A stretch of DNA of 64,000 nucleotides. Origin: Streptomyces halobius (GTDB lineage Bacteria > Actinomycetota > Actinomycetes > Streptomycetales > Streptomycetaceae). The notes under the pieces are model-generated. The model was not told where the DNA came from. It saw only the letters and a list, made by a program, of their open reading frames with translations, and made no database searches. This document shows, piece after piece, positions 16,208 to 24,566 of the stretch; the stretch's first letter is position 1, and each line of letters opens with the position of its first letter. The position numbers were made by a program, and so were the translations under genes. The stretch covers positions 3,100,001 through 3,164,000 of the forward strand of contig NZ_CP086322.1 of the NCBI RefSeq assembly GCF_023277745.1, read 5' to 3'.

Positions 16208-16879
16208 TTAGCTTGCCAGTGCCATTCCGTGGCGCGCGAGTTGCGCACCTCGCTCTGGGTCAAGCATGAGTTTGGCCATTACGCCATCGCTGACGATGGC
16301 AGGCAGGGTGTACTGCCACATGTCCGTCAGGTACTCGTCGAGGTCATGCCGCTTGGTGAACGCCTGTGACATGTTTTGCACTCCTGCAAAAGCTGCCACG
16401 AAATACCTGGAAGCCCTGTTAACGTCCACCTCGGGCCGAACTTCCCCCTGCTTTTGGGCCTCTGACAGGATCGATACCACGAAATCGATCCACATTTGCA
16501 TGACCCGTGTCCGGTCGACGCGATCGGTACCCTGTTCCATCGTCAGGCGTGCGGCACCCCGCTGGATCGGGTTGATTCGCAGCCCATATACGAGCAGGTA
16601 GGTTGCGTCTACAAGTTCCTGCACCCGCAGATGTTGCGGAGGAACAGACATTCCCTCGAACTGCTCCTCGAAGATGGCAGCGGCGACGGCCTGCTTATCG
16701 CGGAAGTGGTAGTACAGGGCACCGCGCGTGACCTCAGCCTCTTTTGCGATGTCGCCCACCGTGGTCATGGGATAGCCGTGCCTATCGAAAAGGGTCGCTG
16801 CGCATTCGAGAATGCGGCTACGGGTGCGGATGGAGCGCTCCTGCTGGGGGGTCCGTTCCGCCCGGCCATCATGAGTCAC
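16208..16879 (-). CDS. Gamma-butyrolactone-receptor-like TetR regulator (ScbR/ArpA type)
   Basis: 223 residues from GTG 16879 (GGAGA 7 nt upstream). The N-terminal domain reads RTRSRILECAATLFDRHGYP, TTVGDIAKEAEVTRGALYYHF and DKQAVAAAIFEEQ, the distinctive ScbR/ArpA/BarA pattern rather than generic TetR. The ligand domain has the expected length. Family members bind gamma-butyrolactone-type hormones and release operators, often their own. Its position in a prophage, with a 600-bp AT-richer upstream region, suggests the phage could read host signalling. Ligand binding is not demonstrable from sequence alone. Confidence 0.8.
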   Translation of the reverse strand: MTHDGRAERTPQQERSIRTRSRILECAATLFDRHGYPMTTVGDIAKEAEVTRGALYYHFRDKQAVAAAIFEEQFEGMSVPPQHLRVQELVDATYLLVYGLRINPIQRGAARLTMEQGTDRVDRTRVMQMWIDFVVSILSEAQKQGEVRPEVDVNRASRYFVAAFAGVQNMSQAFTKRHDLDEYLTDMWQYTLPAIVSDGVMAKLMLDPERGAQLARHGMALAS

Positions 16880-17480
16880 TACACGTCTCCATTTCGTCTT
16901 CGTCGAGTTACGCGGTGCGTTCGAACTGCCAACGAAGGTAGATAACGAGTCGTTGAGATCACCAACGTGTAGGTTTTTTGGCGCATATCGAACAAGGCGC
17001 TCGAAATGATCTAGACATTGAACATTTCCGCAGGTCACAGCCCCGCCTAGGAGGATCCAGACAGTTCGTGATCAATGAGCGCGAGTGACGCAAGAGGCAT
17101 TAAGAGATGTAGATCACTCGCCATACCTGCACCTAGGCCGAAAAAGCGAGAGGCCCCGCACAGGCGGGGCCCCTCTGTCAGTAAACCGTCTCCGATTCAG
17201 GCAAACACAGCCTCGAAATCACTACTCGCGGGCACCAACAGCCTCAACTGGCGCTGCGCATATGAAACTTCACGCACGCATGGCGTACAGGATTGTCACG
17301 GGAAGGCCGCTGGCCGACGCATGCCGGATGGCGTTTCGCTCTGCACGGTCGCGATGCAATCGCCGTATGCGGGCAAGTCCGGTCTCGCAGGCAAACAAGG
17401 CTCCGGAATCCCTCCCAGCCGGATAAGCGCATAAGCAATGCGCTTATAGACAAGGCAATTTACTCCTGTGACCGTACTTA
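16880..17480. other. Gene-free regulatory region upstream of the GBL-receptor-like gene
   Basis: 600 bp without a credible gene and lower in GC than its surroundings. It contains the perfect palindrome AACGAGTCGTT (16944-16954), 65 bp from the regulator start and a candidate operator; a GCCCCGC/GCGGGGC hairpin (17153-17170); and a 10-bp stem ATAAGCGCAT/ATGCGCTTAT (17423-17447) just before an IS-like terminal repeat. Confidence 0.6.
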
Positions 17481-17723
17481 AGGGCTGTCCCGCAATTGAT
17501 CTCTGGCTCGGCGCGGGCAGGTTCGGCCGGGGGCGGTCGAGTGCACCTACCCGGCGAGGGTGAGGTTGTGGAGGCGTGCGATGCCGTGCACCGTGTGGTG
17601 GACGCCGTCGCCTTCCAGGTGGCTCAGCCCGGTGAACGGGGCTGTCCAGAACGGCTCCGATGTCGTGATCCACCAGCCGTGCCGGGATGGTCTCACCCCG
17701 GCATGGTGATCCTGGGCCTCTGC

Positions 17724-18182
17724 TCAGTCGGGCAGGTCGCCGTTGCCGCCGAGGTTGGCGACCATGCGGCGCAGGACGTTGATCGTGGTGACGAAGTCGG
17801 CTGTGGGGATGCCTTCGTGCGTCTGGTGATGCACACGCAGGTTGCGATCCCTGGCCCGGAGGCGGCCGGCCTCGCCGGCCTCGGTCAAGGTCATGGCCCC
17901 GTCCTCTTCTGTCAGCCATCCGCGGGCGACGAGGTCGTCGAAGACGCCGTTGAAGTCGATCCCGAGGTCCTCGTACCTGGCCAGCCGCTCGATCAACGTG
18001 GCGCGGGTCCACCTGCCCGGCTCACCGGCAACATGGTTGAGCGTCCACCAATGAGGCTGCGTGAGATTCTCCACCGCCAACTGCGCACGCAGAGCGCCGA
18101 CCACCTGTCGGTGCGCCTCACCGCTCCACGCGCCGATGGGCTGGGCCGCCAGCTCTTCCTGCGAGTACTCCTTGAGCGTCAC
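17724..18182 (-). CDS. MarR-like winged-helix regulator
   Basis: About 152 residues from GTG 18182, which has GGGAGG at good spacing; GTG 18188 is too close. The winged-helix region includes TQPHWWTLNHVAGEPGRWTR, DLVARGWLTEEDGAMTLTEA and GEAGRLRARDRNL, as in MarR-type regulators of Streptomyces. It is the only intact gene inside the inverted-repeat unit and has a palindromic site in its promoter. Confidence 0.75.
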   Translation of the reverse strand: MTLKEYSQEELAAQPIGAWSGEAHRQVVGALRAQLAVENLTQPHWWTLNHVAGEPGRWTRATLIERLARYEDLGIDFNGVFDDLVARGWLTEEDGAMTLTEAGEAGRLRARDRNLRVHHQTHEGIPTADFVTTINVLRRMVANLGGNGDLPD

Positions 18183-18232
18183 GTTCACGCACCTCCCGTA
18201 AGCGATCATCAAAACGCGATCACCGTAGAACC

Positions 18233-18253
18233 TCAAGATAACTTGATGTCAAG
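18233..18253 (-). promoter_or_regulatory. Probable MarR operator and promoter
   Basis: Plus strand TCAAG-ATAA-CTTGA overlaps CTTGA-TG-TCAAG, two interlocked palindromes 50-70 bp upstream of the marR start. On the minus strand the block contains a TTGACA -35 box, so binding would block transcription. This layout is typical of MarR autoregulation. Confidence 0.65.
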
Positions 18254-18342
18254 GGGCTGTCACTGACCGGCTCGCAGGAGCAGCGCGGCGCATCAAGCCC
18301 GAGATGGCCGGCTCACTGTCGAGATCACTTACGGGACAGCCC

Positions 18343-20205
18343 TCAGGCGGCTGGGGCCCACTCTGGCGGAAGGCCGTAGCCGCCAGCCCACGTACGACCG
18401 TAAACCTCCGCATCCGTGCCGATAGGAACACCGAACAGGTCCATGCGGACTGCCTCCGCTACCTCCCGGGCAATGTCGGCCGCCTCCGTTTCCAAGGCCG
18501 TGCCCAGCGCTTCGTCATGCACCCACAGGTTTAGATACTGGGTCAGGCCCTTGTCCTGAAGGTCGATGAGCGCCTGACCCATCGTGTCCCGCGCCGTTGA
18601 CTGGCACATGTAAGCCACGCCCTTATAGAGCTTGTCCCGGTCGAGGACCAGGCGCCGACCGGAGGGCGTGCGGATCTCGCAGTTGTTCGCCAAGGCGTGG
18701 CGCTGGAGGCCGCGGGCCCATCGCTTGATTCCCGGGTACGCCTTGGCGTAGCGGGCCAGGGTGTCCCGCATAACCTCCACCGATAGCCCGGTCTGCTTCG
18801 CGAGGGTCTTGGCCCCACCCTGGTAGGAGGTCCCCAGGCCCGCGACTTTGGCAAGGCCGCGCTGGTGCTTCGTGAACTCGGCCCCGAACATCAACGTGGC
18901 CGTGTGATCGTGCAAGTTCCTGCCGCCTCGGATCGCGTCACACATGCGCGGTTCTTGTGAGAGGGCGGCCAGGACGACCAGCTCCACCGACGATTGGTCC
19001 ACGCTGAAGTACACGTTTCCCGGCTCCGCAATCACGGAGCGGCGGATCTCCCAGCCTTTGGAAGGCAGCTGCTGGAACGGCGGGTCCGACACCGACGCGC
19101 GGCCCGTCTTGGCGCCCAGTGTGTTGATCTTCGGGTGTACGCGGTCCCCGGCGTCCCGGCGCTCCAGCATGGCCAGGGCGTACGACTTGCGCCACCGGCC
19201 CGCGCGCTTGGCGTGGAGCACGGCGTCCGCCAACGGATTGGGGGTGCGAACGTTCAGCCGCTCCCACTTGTCGTTCAGGTCCGCCAGGGGCAACAGGACT
19301 TCCTTGGCGACACTGAGCCCTCCGGAATCCGTGCGGTCGTCCCACTGCTCCCCCATTCCCTGGAGTGCGGCGGCCACCTGTCGGTCACTGTTGACGTTCT
19401 CGACTCCGTACCGGGCGGCCTTGGCCGCGTACCGATTCGCGGTTTCCAGAAGGCGGTCCACCAAGCCCTCTGTGTAGGGCACGTCCAGGAGCATTCCCCG
19501 CCGCTCCAGTCCTGCGCAGACGGCCATAAGCCGGTGTTCGAACTCCACCAGCACGGGCGGTATGCCGTGGCGGACCAGCTCCTGTTCCAGGTGTGGCCGG
19601 AGGCGCGCGGCCAGGAGCACGTCCAGGCCCGCGTACCGCTGGTACGTCTCGTCCTTGTACGGCACGCCGGCCCAGCCTGTTTCCTTGGTCAGCCCGTAGG
19701 CCCGGAACGTCTGGGTCAGGCTTTCCTGAGTGTCAGGGGCCGCCGGGTCCACGTACCACGCAGACAACGGCTTGAGGGAGATACCCACGCCTCCTTCGTA
19801 GTCCTGCCGGGAGTCCGCAAGATGCGCAAGGATCTTGGTGTCCCGCACGCGCGGGGCGACGGCTTCCAAGGGCGCCACACCGTGGCGGTCCAGGACCAGG
19901 AGGTCATACGCGGCGTTGTGGATGACCAGCTCCGGGCACCGGGCGACCACCGTCCGAGCCAACTCCATGAAGGCCGGGCCCCGCTCCACAGGGACGACGA
20001 ACGCGAAATCCACGGTACCGTACTGGACCGTTCTGAGGCGGTGGCGGGGGCTGTAGGTGTCCAGGCCGGTGGTCTCGGTGTCCAGCGCGAGGGAGCGCGG
20101 TTGGTGAGCGGTCAGCCACTCCCGGGCCTGCCGGGTGTCCTCTTCCGTCTCCAGGGCGTGGATGGTCGTTGCGGCCCCGGCCAGGGGGTGGCGGTAGGTC
20201 TTCAC
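18343..20205 (-). CDS. Phage family A DNA polymerase (Pol I-like)
   Basis: 620 residues from GTG 20205. A 3'-5' exonuclease domain is present: LALDTETTGLDTY (Asp42, Glu44) and exo III YAGLD (Asp195). Polymerase motif A is YFSVDQSSVELV (about 399-410), where most Pol I enzymes have DYSQIEL; motif B is QRGLAKVAGLGTSYQGG; motif C is VHDEA (about 573). There is no 5'-3' exonuclease domain, as usual for phage versions. Replicates phage DNA with the primase-helicase upstream. Its stop codon touches an IS-like terminal repeat. Confidence 0.95.
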   Translation of the reverse strand: MKTYRHPLAGAATTIHALETEEDTRQAREWLTAHQPRSLALDTETTGLDTYSPRHRLRTVQYGTVDFAFVVPVERGPAFMELARTVVARCPELVIHNAAYDLLVLDRHGVAPLEAVAPRVRDTKILAHLADSRQDYEGGVGISLKPLSAWYVDPAAPDTQESLTQTFRAYGLTKETGWAGVPYKDETYQRYAGLDVLLAARLRPHLEQELVRHGIPPVLVEFEHRLMAVCAGLERRGMLLDVPYTEGLVDRLLETANRYAAKAARYGVENVNSDRQVAAALQGMGEQWDDRTDSGGLSVAKEVLLPLADLNDKWERLNVRTPNPLADAVLHAKRAGRWRKSYALAMLERRDAGDRVHPKINTLGAKTGRASVSDPPFQQLPSKGWEIRRSVIAEPGNVYFSVDQSSVELVVLAALSQEPRMCDAIRGGRNLHDHTATLMFGAEFTKHQRGLAKVAGLGTSYQGGAKTLAKQTGLSVEVMRDTLARYAKAYPGIKRWARGLQRHALANNCEIRTPSGRRLVLDRDKLYKGVAYMCQSTARDTMGQALIDLQDKGLTQYLNLWVHDEALGTALETEAADIAREVAEAVRMDLFGVPIGTDAEVYGRTWAGGYGLPPEWAPAA

Positions 20206-20265
20206 TCCGGTGGTGCTCCGTCACTGTGCGTCGGTCGCCGGCCCAACGCTCCGTGACACGCGAAA

Positions 20266-20292
20266 GGGGCCGCCCCGTGTCGGGACGACCCC
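20266..20292 (-). terminator. Hairpin after the primase gene
   Basis: Imperfect stem of GGGGTCGTCCCG with CGGGGCGGCCCC (minus strand), followed by TTTCGCG. It lies between element copy B and the polymerase start. Confidence 0.6.
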
Positions 20293-20303
20293 ATGTCGCA
20301 CGC

Positions 20304-22739
20304 TTACGCGGCGGTTCTGGGCTGGCCGAAGATGTCTGAGGTACCCCCATGCACTGGGGTCCGTGACACCGCACGGCAGTCCGCAAGGTTCGCCAGCCCC
20401 CGGACGCCGTTCACCTTGGCCTCCCGCACGCCGGGGAAGGTCCGCAACGCGTCGTAGAAGCGGTTTCGGGTCATCGGGTGGCGGATGCCGCACTCCTCCG
20501 TCCACGTCTTGTAGCGCTCCCAGGTGTCCGACCGCGGGACCTGGGCGCCCTCCTGGACCACGTACTCCTCCCCGATGAACCCGGACAGGGGATGACTGGT
20601 GTCTCGGTAGTGCGCGGTTCGCCGCTCCACCGACTCCGGAAACTCCAGGCCCCGGCCCGCCGTGTACTCCCGGTACCAGGCCACGGCCCCGCGCACCGCC
20701 CATGCCGCGATGCCCTCCCGCTCCTGGCGGAGCGTGGCGGCCAGGTGCTTGTCCTCGCGGCCCCGGAAATCCTCGTTCCACGGCACGACGCGCACGCGTT
20801 GCCATAGGGCGGCGTCCGTGGCGTCCACGTCGGGGACGTAGTTGGTGTCCACCTGGACCAGGCACACTGGCCGGAACGTGATCTCGTCCCTCGCGTATAC
20901 GCCCCGGGCCGTGATCGTCTGGTCTCCGGTGACTGCTTTCATGAGCGCCTGATCCAATGGCATGTTGGCGGGCCACTCGGAGGAGATCACCAGGCGCCGG
21001 CCCCGCAGTCCCACCACGTCGGCGCGCGGCCCGCCGTTCTCCTTCCGGCGCTGGAACAGCGACGCGTCCGCCCGCTTGGTGGCTTCCCGGAACACCTCTT
21101 CCAGGGTGCTGGTGAACGTCGTCTTTCCGTTGGTTGTCGGCCCCACGTGCATTACGAAGATCCGTTCCACGCCGTACCCGGTGATGCCGTAGCCGGTAAG
21201 ACGCTGCAGAAAGGCCGGCATGTCCGGCGAGTGAGGGTGGCACTCCTCCAAGAACCGTTCCCAGCGCGGGGCTTGCGCGTCGGGGCGGTAGTCCACGTCC
21301 ACGAAGTAGGTGTTCAGGTCCGCCGGGTCGTGCGGCCGAGCCTGACCAGTCCGGAGGTCCACCACGGCATCCCGGAACGGGAGGAGGTTGGGGTCCGCAT
21401 CAAAACGGTCCGCCGTGGCGTACACACCGGGAATGGAGGCCAGCATCTCCACCATGCCCTTGACCTTGCTCGCTTCCTGGGAGCGCATGACGTGCTTGGA
21501 CAGCTTTTCAGGGTCGTGGCCGGACTCCTCCCCCATGGCGTTCACCATGGCGCGCACGTCCGCGTACAGAGCCTCCTTTGGCACGTGCCGCCAGTGCTTG
21601 CCCTGCCACTTGTAGACCCCGGCTCCCGGCACCATGCGCACATGTCCGCCGAGCTGGTGAAACAACCGCACGGCGTTCCCCAGGTCCGTAAGGGGGAGGG
21701 TGTCGGGAACCTGCGCCGTCTCCCCAGACGGAACATGTTCTGTCGCCTCCTGGTCCACAACGTGGAGCGGGGCACGGCGGACGGCCGCGTGGAGCTGCCC
21801 GGGGAAGGTGTCCGGGTCGCGGTGCCTCCAGTCGGTCAGGTCGTCCCCGGCGTGCGGGATCTCCAGACGCCGGACCATCACCCCGGCGCGAACCAGGGCG
21901 TCCGCAAGGGCGTTGGTAAACTGGGCTCCGGCGGTGTCGCGGTCCCCGGCCAGCACCACGTCCCGGTCCGCCAGCCCCCTGGCCAGCTCCTCCACCAGGG
22001 CGTCATTGCGGGCCAGGCCGGCCCCACGCACCGCCACGGCGTCGTACCCGACCCCCACGGCCGTCAACGCGTCGCCGGGGCCCTCGGTGACCAGGACCGT
22101 GTCAAACCCGCTGTGAGCGGTGAACACCCCGAACTTGGCCCATGCCGCGCCCTCCGGGGAGGTGATCGACAGCCACCGCGCCGGGCAGTGCCCCGTCAGG
22201 TCCCGGCCCTGGAGCCCGCGCGGACGGCCGCTGAAGTCGTGCAGGGGCACGGTGAGCCGCGCGTACTTCTGGTAGGCGGTGGAGCGGTAGGGGAACTTGT
22301 CGTCCTGGCCGGGGAAGTCCACGCCCAGGCCGAGGTCCACGGCCCGCTCCGGCTCCAGGCCGAAGCGTTCCACCACATAGTCCCGGGCCTCCGGGCGTTC
22401 CGGGTCCAGGAACGCCACGTTCGTGGTGTCCACGTACTGGGCCAGGGCGGCCAGGCACCCGGGGTCAAGGTCTCCGGGCTTCGGCTTGGCGGAGGCGTGC
22501 GCGCCGTCGCCGGGGGACCAGTCGAACAGGTCCGCTGACCGCATGCCCAGGGCCGCCAGGATGGCGTCCCGCTCGCACCCGGCCCAGCACCGCACCAACA
22601 GGCGCCCGTCTTCCTTGAGACGGAAGAACAGGCTGGGCCGGTGGTCGTCGTGCACAGGGCACGGGACCCCGTACTCCCCGCGCTCCTCGATGACCTCCGG
22701 GAAGCGGGCCAGGAACCGGGTCAGGTCCTTGTTCGGCAC
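20304..22739 (-). CDS. Phage primase-helicase (CHC2/TOPRIM plus D5/P4-type helicase)
   Basis: 811 residues. Zinc-binding primase start CPVHDDHRPSLFF and CWAGC (Cys27, His30, Cys51, Cys55). TOPRIM motifs are VLVTEGPGDALTA and VVLAGDRDTAGA. The C-terminal half is an SF3/D5-type helicase with Walker A HVGPTTNGKTTF (about 530) and Walker B-like RRLVISSEWPAN. It primes and unwinds at the phage fork and is partnered with the polymerase downstream. Two repeated elements are embedded: a palindrome at 21725-21746 in the linker between primase and helicase, and element B near the 3' end. Confidence 0.95.
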   Translation of the reverse strand: MPNKDLTRFLARFPEVIEERGEYGVPCPVHDDHRPSLFFRLKEDGRLLVRCWAGCERDAILAALGMRSADLFDWSPGDGAHASAKPKPGDLDPGCLAALAQYVDTTNVAFLDPERPEARDYVVERFGLEPERAVDLGLGVDFPGQDDKFPYRSTAYQKYARLTVPLHDFSGRPRGLQGRDLTGHCPARWLSITSPEGAAWAKFGVFTAHSGFDTVLVTEGPGDALTAVGVGYDAVAVRGAGLARNDALVEELARGLADRDVVLAGDRDTAGAQFTNALADALVRAGVMVRRLEIPHAGDDLTDWRHRDPDTFPGQLHAAVRRAPLHVVDQEATEHVPSGETAQVPDTLPLTDLGNAVRLFHQLGGHVRMVPGAGVYKWQGKHWRHVPKEALYADVRAMVNAMGEESGHDPEKLSKHVMRSQEASKVKGMVEMLASIPGVYATADRFDADPNLLPFRDAVVDLRTGQARPHDPADLNTYFVDVDYRPDAQAPRWERFLEECHPHSPDMPAFLQRLTGYGITGYGVERIFVMHVGPTTNGKTTFTSTLEEVFREATKRADASLFQRRKENGGPRADVVGLRGRRLVISSEWPANMPLDQALMKAVTGDQTITARGVYARDEITFRPVCLVQVDTNYVPDVDATDAALWQRVRVVPWNEDFRGREDKHLAATLRQEREGIAAWAVRGAVAWYREYTAGRGLEFPESVERRTAHYRDTSHPLSGFIGEEYVVQEGAQVPRSDTWERYKTWTEECGIRHPMTRNRFYDALRTFPGVREAKVNGVRGLANLADCRAVSRTPVHGGTSDIFGQPRTAA
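20348..20369 (-). promoter_or_regulatory. Early-region element, copy B
   Basis: Minus strand TGTCACGGACCCCAGTGCAT, one mismatch to consensus, inside the last 25 codons of the primase gene, 142 nt before the polymerase start. Confidence 0.7.
21725..21746. promoter_or_regulatory. Dispersed palindrome, copy 1 (imperfect)
   Basis: Plus strand CAGACGGAACATGTTCTGTC; one arm intact, three mismatches in the other. Encodes A-T-E-H-V-P-S in the primase-helicase linker. Confidence 0.7.
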
Positions 22740-22762
22740 GGGTTTTCTCTCCTCAACGCAAA

Positions 22763-22807
22763 GCGGGCGTGTCCGAACCCGTTCACTGGGGCCCGTGACA
22801 CGCCCGC
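22763..22807 (-). promoter_or_regulatory. Early-region element, copy C, within a terminator-like stem
   Basis: Element C (22781-22801, minus strand TGTCACGGGCCCCAGTGAAC) lies 41 nt before the primase start. An 11-bp stem GCGGGCGTGTC/GACACGCCCGC (22763-22773 with 22797-22807) encloses it and is followed by TTTGCG on the minus strand. Confidence 0.7.
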
Positions 22808-22824
22808 ACTGGGGAGGTCAGTGC

Positions 22825-23232
22825 TTACTGTGCGCGCCCGTCGGCCTCGCGGAACGTGGCCAGCACCTGGGCGAACGTCTCCAGGTCCATGACCGCGTAT
22901 CCGTCCCCGACCGGCCGCCGAGGCGCCTTGACGATGGCCACCCCGTACGGGTATCCGGCGTGCGCAGCTTCGCGGTTGGCCTGGCGTACATAGTCGGCCA
23001 GCCGGATACCCTTCTCCGCCTTGCACTCCAGGACGAACGGACGGGCGTGGAGGTCTCCCACGTCCCGGGCTCCGATCTGAGCCGGCCGTGTCACGTTGTC
23101 GGGGTCGTGCGGGTCCCGCCAAGGGTAGGCCGCATCCTTCCAGTGGTCCACGTACTGGCCTAGGACCACGTTCAGATAGTGCCGGACCTCCGTCTCCCAA
23201 CGGGTGCCCTTGGCCTTGTTCGGGTTGCTCAC
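22825..23232 (-). CDS. Hjc-like PD-(D/E)XK Holliday-junction resolvase
   Basis: 135 residues from GTG 23232. KAKGTRWETEVRHYL supplies the N-terminal Glu, then RDVGDL and FVLECKAEKGI form the D-(X)n-ExK core of the PD-(D/E)XK fold. Such proteins resolve branched recombination or replication intermediates before packaging. Overlaps the small membrane gene upstream by GTGA. Confidence 0.75.
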   Translation of the reverse strand: MSNPNKAKGTRWETEVRHYLNVVLGQYVDHWKDAAYPWRDPHDPDNVTRPAQIGARDVGDLHARPFVLECKAEKGIRLADYVRQANREAAHAGYPYGVAIVKAPRRPVGDGYAVMDLETFAQVLATFREADGRAQ

Positions 23233-23330
23233 CGGCGCCTCCGGCGGATGAGTCGGACCAGGAGTCCCAGGGCCAGGAGCTGAAAGAGGACCAAGGTCAG
23301 GGCGACGACCGCCAGCACTTGGAGGAGCAT
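23229..23330 (-). CDS. Tiny membrane protein
   Basis: 33 residues from ATG 23330: one hydrophobic helix (LLQVLAVVALTLVLFQLLAL) then RLIRRRRR. Start overlaps the stop of the gene upstream and stop overlaps the next start, so it is translationally coupled on both sides. Confidence 0.55.
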   Translation of the reverse strand: MLLQVLAVVALTLVLFQLLALGLLVRLIRRRRR

Positions 23331-23331
23331 G

Positions 23332-23613
23332 TCAGACACCTGCCAGCACCTCCCCCGGCACCGTCACGGCGACGTGTTCAGCCGCCACGGTCTCCACACG
23401 GAACGTGGACCGCTTAACCCAGCCGGACTCATTGCCGGTCGGCTTGACCTTCAGCATGGGGAATATGCGCCCCTTGTGCTGCTCGGTGTAGGTCCGCAGG
23501 ACCGTTGCCTCCACCATGCGCACGCTGTTGCCCCGGCGGGCCGCGTAGACCAGGGTGTCCCCCTCGCGGATCTCCTGGCCGGTGAAGTCGTGGATATGGC
23601 CGCGCTTGGCCAT
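23332..23613 (-). CDS. Small beta-rich phage protein
   Basis: 93 residues. GQEIREGDTLVYAARRGNSV has the look of a KOW/SH3-type barrel, followed by alternating strands (VRMVEATVLRTY, RIFPMLKVKPTG). No family assigned. In the replication/recombination operon. Confidence 0.6.
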   Translation of the reverse strand: MAKRGHIHDFTGQEIREGDTLVYAARRGNSVRMVEATVLRTYTEQHKGRIFPMLKVKPTGNESGWVKRSTFRVETVAAEHVAVTVPGEVLAGV

Positions 23614-23710
23614 GCTGCTCTCCTCTTGCTCTTGGTACAGAGACCGGCCAGGCGTCGCGGTTCGGGGCCTGGCCGGCCATAGGGGTGTCTGCCGGCCTCG
23701 CCGTGCGTGA

Positions 23711-24451
23711 TCAGAACGGGGCGGAATCCGCGGTGGCCTGAGACAGGGACGGAACGGCCGTGGCTGTCTCCGCCGGGGCGGGACCGTGGACTTTCAGCAC
23801 CGGCTTGCGGTAGGCCACGTCCACGCCGCTCTTGGTCTGGAACTCGACCAGCTCCAGAGAGAGCGTGCACAGGGCCGGGCCGCCGACGGCCTCCAGCTCC
23901 CGCCAGACGGATTCCAGAGACTTCATGAAATCCCAGGAGCCGGTCATCAGCCGGAACTTGCCCAGCTCCGGAGCATCATGGAGCCGAAATTCCACGCGCT
24001 GGTCGGGCTTCGGGCCTCGCTCTGCCTTGGCCGCTGCCTTGCGCTCCTGGAGCGTCTGAGGGCAGCCACACGGCTGGCCGTTACGCGGGTCTTCCTCGTC
24101 GGTGAACTCCACGCCGTCACAAACATGAATGGGTCGCCCGGTCATGCCGTAAAGCGCCATACGGAACGTCACGGCATCCGGGTCGTCCACGATCACCTTT
24201 ACGGCGTCCGCGTCAGTCAGCACCTCCAAGGAATCCTCCTTGGTCGTCTCCCACGCCTGGGGAGCACCGCCGTACAGCTCCGCGACGGCCTTGCCCACCT
24301 CCGGGTCACCGGTCGTGACCCTCCATGCCTTTAGGCCAACGAGGCGGTTGTTGAGCTTCTGCCCCGCCCTGAAACGGCCCACGTAGTCGCTGGCGAACGT
24401 CTTGGGGCGGGCGTTGGGGTCGGTGTCAAACACGCGGAGGGTGCGGGCCAC
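23711..24451 (-). CDS. Putative recombination directionality factor (phiC31 Gp3-like)
   Basis: 246 residues from GTG 24451 (AAGGAGAG, 9 nt). The N-terminus DYVGRFRAGQKLNNRLVGLK then WRVTTGDPEVGKAVAELYGG, the central QERKAAAKAERGPKPDQRVE, and the C-terminal TLSLELVEFQTKSGVDVAYR match what I recall of Gp3-type proteins of phiC31-like Streptomyces phages, which bind the serine integrase and switch it to excision. Length (phiC31 Gp3 is 244) agrees. Assignment is from memory of the family pattern. It shares the operon with recombination nucleases. Confidence 0.6.
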   Translation of the reverse strand: MARTLRVFDTDPNARPKTFASDYVGRFRAGQKLNNRLVGLKAWRVTTGDPEVGKAVAELYGGAPQAWETTKEDSLEVLTDADAVKVIVDDPDAVTFRMALYGMTGRPIHVCDGVEFTDEEDPRNGQPCGCPQTLQERKAAAKAERGPKPDQRVEFRLHDAPELGKFRLMTGSWDFMKSLESVWRELEAVGGPALCTLSLELVEFQTKSGVDVAYRKPVLKVHGPAPAETATAVPSLSQATADSAPF

Positions 24452-24496
24452 TGTGCTGGCTCTCCTTGGGAATTGCTGGGAAAGAGGCAGCGAAAA

Positions 24497-24520
24497 GGCC
24501 CGGCGTATGGCCGCCGGACC
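24497..24520 (-). terminator. Hairpin in the leader of the Gp3-like gene
   Basis: Minus strand GGTCCGGCG pairs with CGCCGGGCC (one mismatch) and is followed by TTTTCGC, a credible intrinsic terminator. It sits between element D and the start at 24451, so it could act as an attenuator. Confidence 0.65.
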
Positions 24521-24532
24521 TCTCGCTGTTTC

Positions 24533-24554
24533 CATGCACTGGGGCCCGTGACAC
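24533..24554 (-). promoter_or_regulatory. Early-region element, copy D
   Basis: Exact consensus TGTCACGGGCCCCAGTGCAT on the minus strand, 81 nt before the Gp3-like start, with a terminator-like hairpin between. Confidence 0.75.
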
Positions 24555-24566
24555 CGGCCCCCGCCG

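Larger units (their letters stand above)
17481..18343. mobile_element. IS-like unit with 21-bp terminal inverted repeats carrying marR
   Basis: Left end AGGGCTGTCCCGCAATTGATC is not copied but closely mirrors the right end (18323-18343), whose complement starts AGGGCTGTCCCGTAAGTGAT; 19 of 21 bases agree. The ends resemble those of Streptomyces IS5-type elements. The 863-bp interior has no intact transposase; 17502-17723 may be transposase debris (DGVHHTVHGIARLHNLTLAG in one frame). The right end abuts the stop codon of the phage DNA polymerase gene. No target duplication is obvious. Confidence 0.65.

Noticed and set aside
17085..17453. Small ORFs on both strands in the gap upstream of the GBL-type regulator
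   Set aside because: No family pattern, no ribosome binding sites, composition unlike neighbours.
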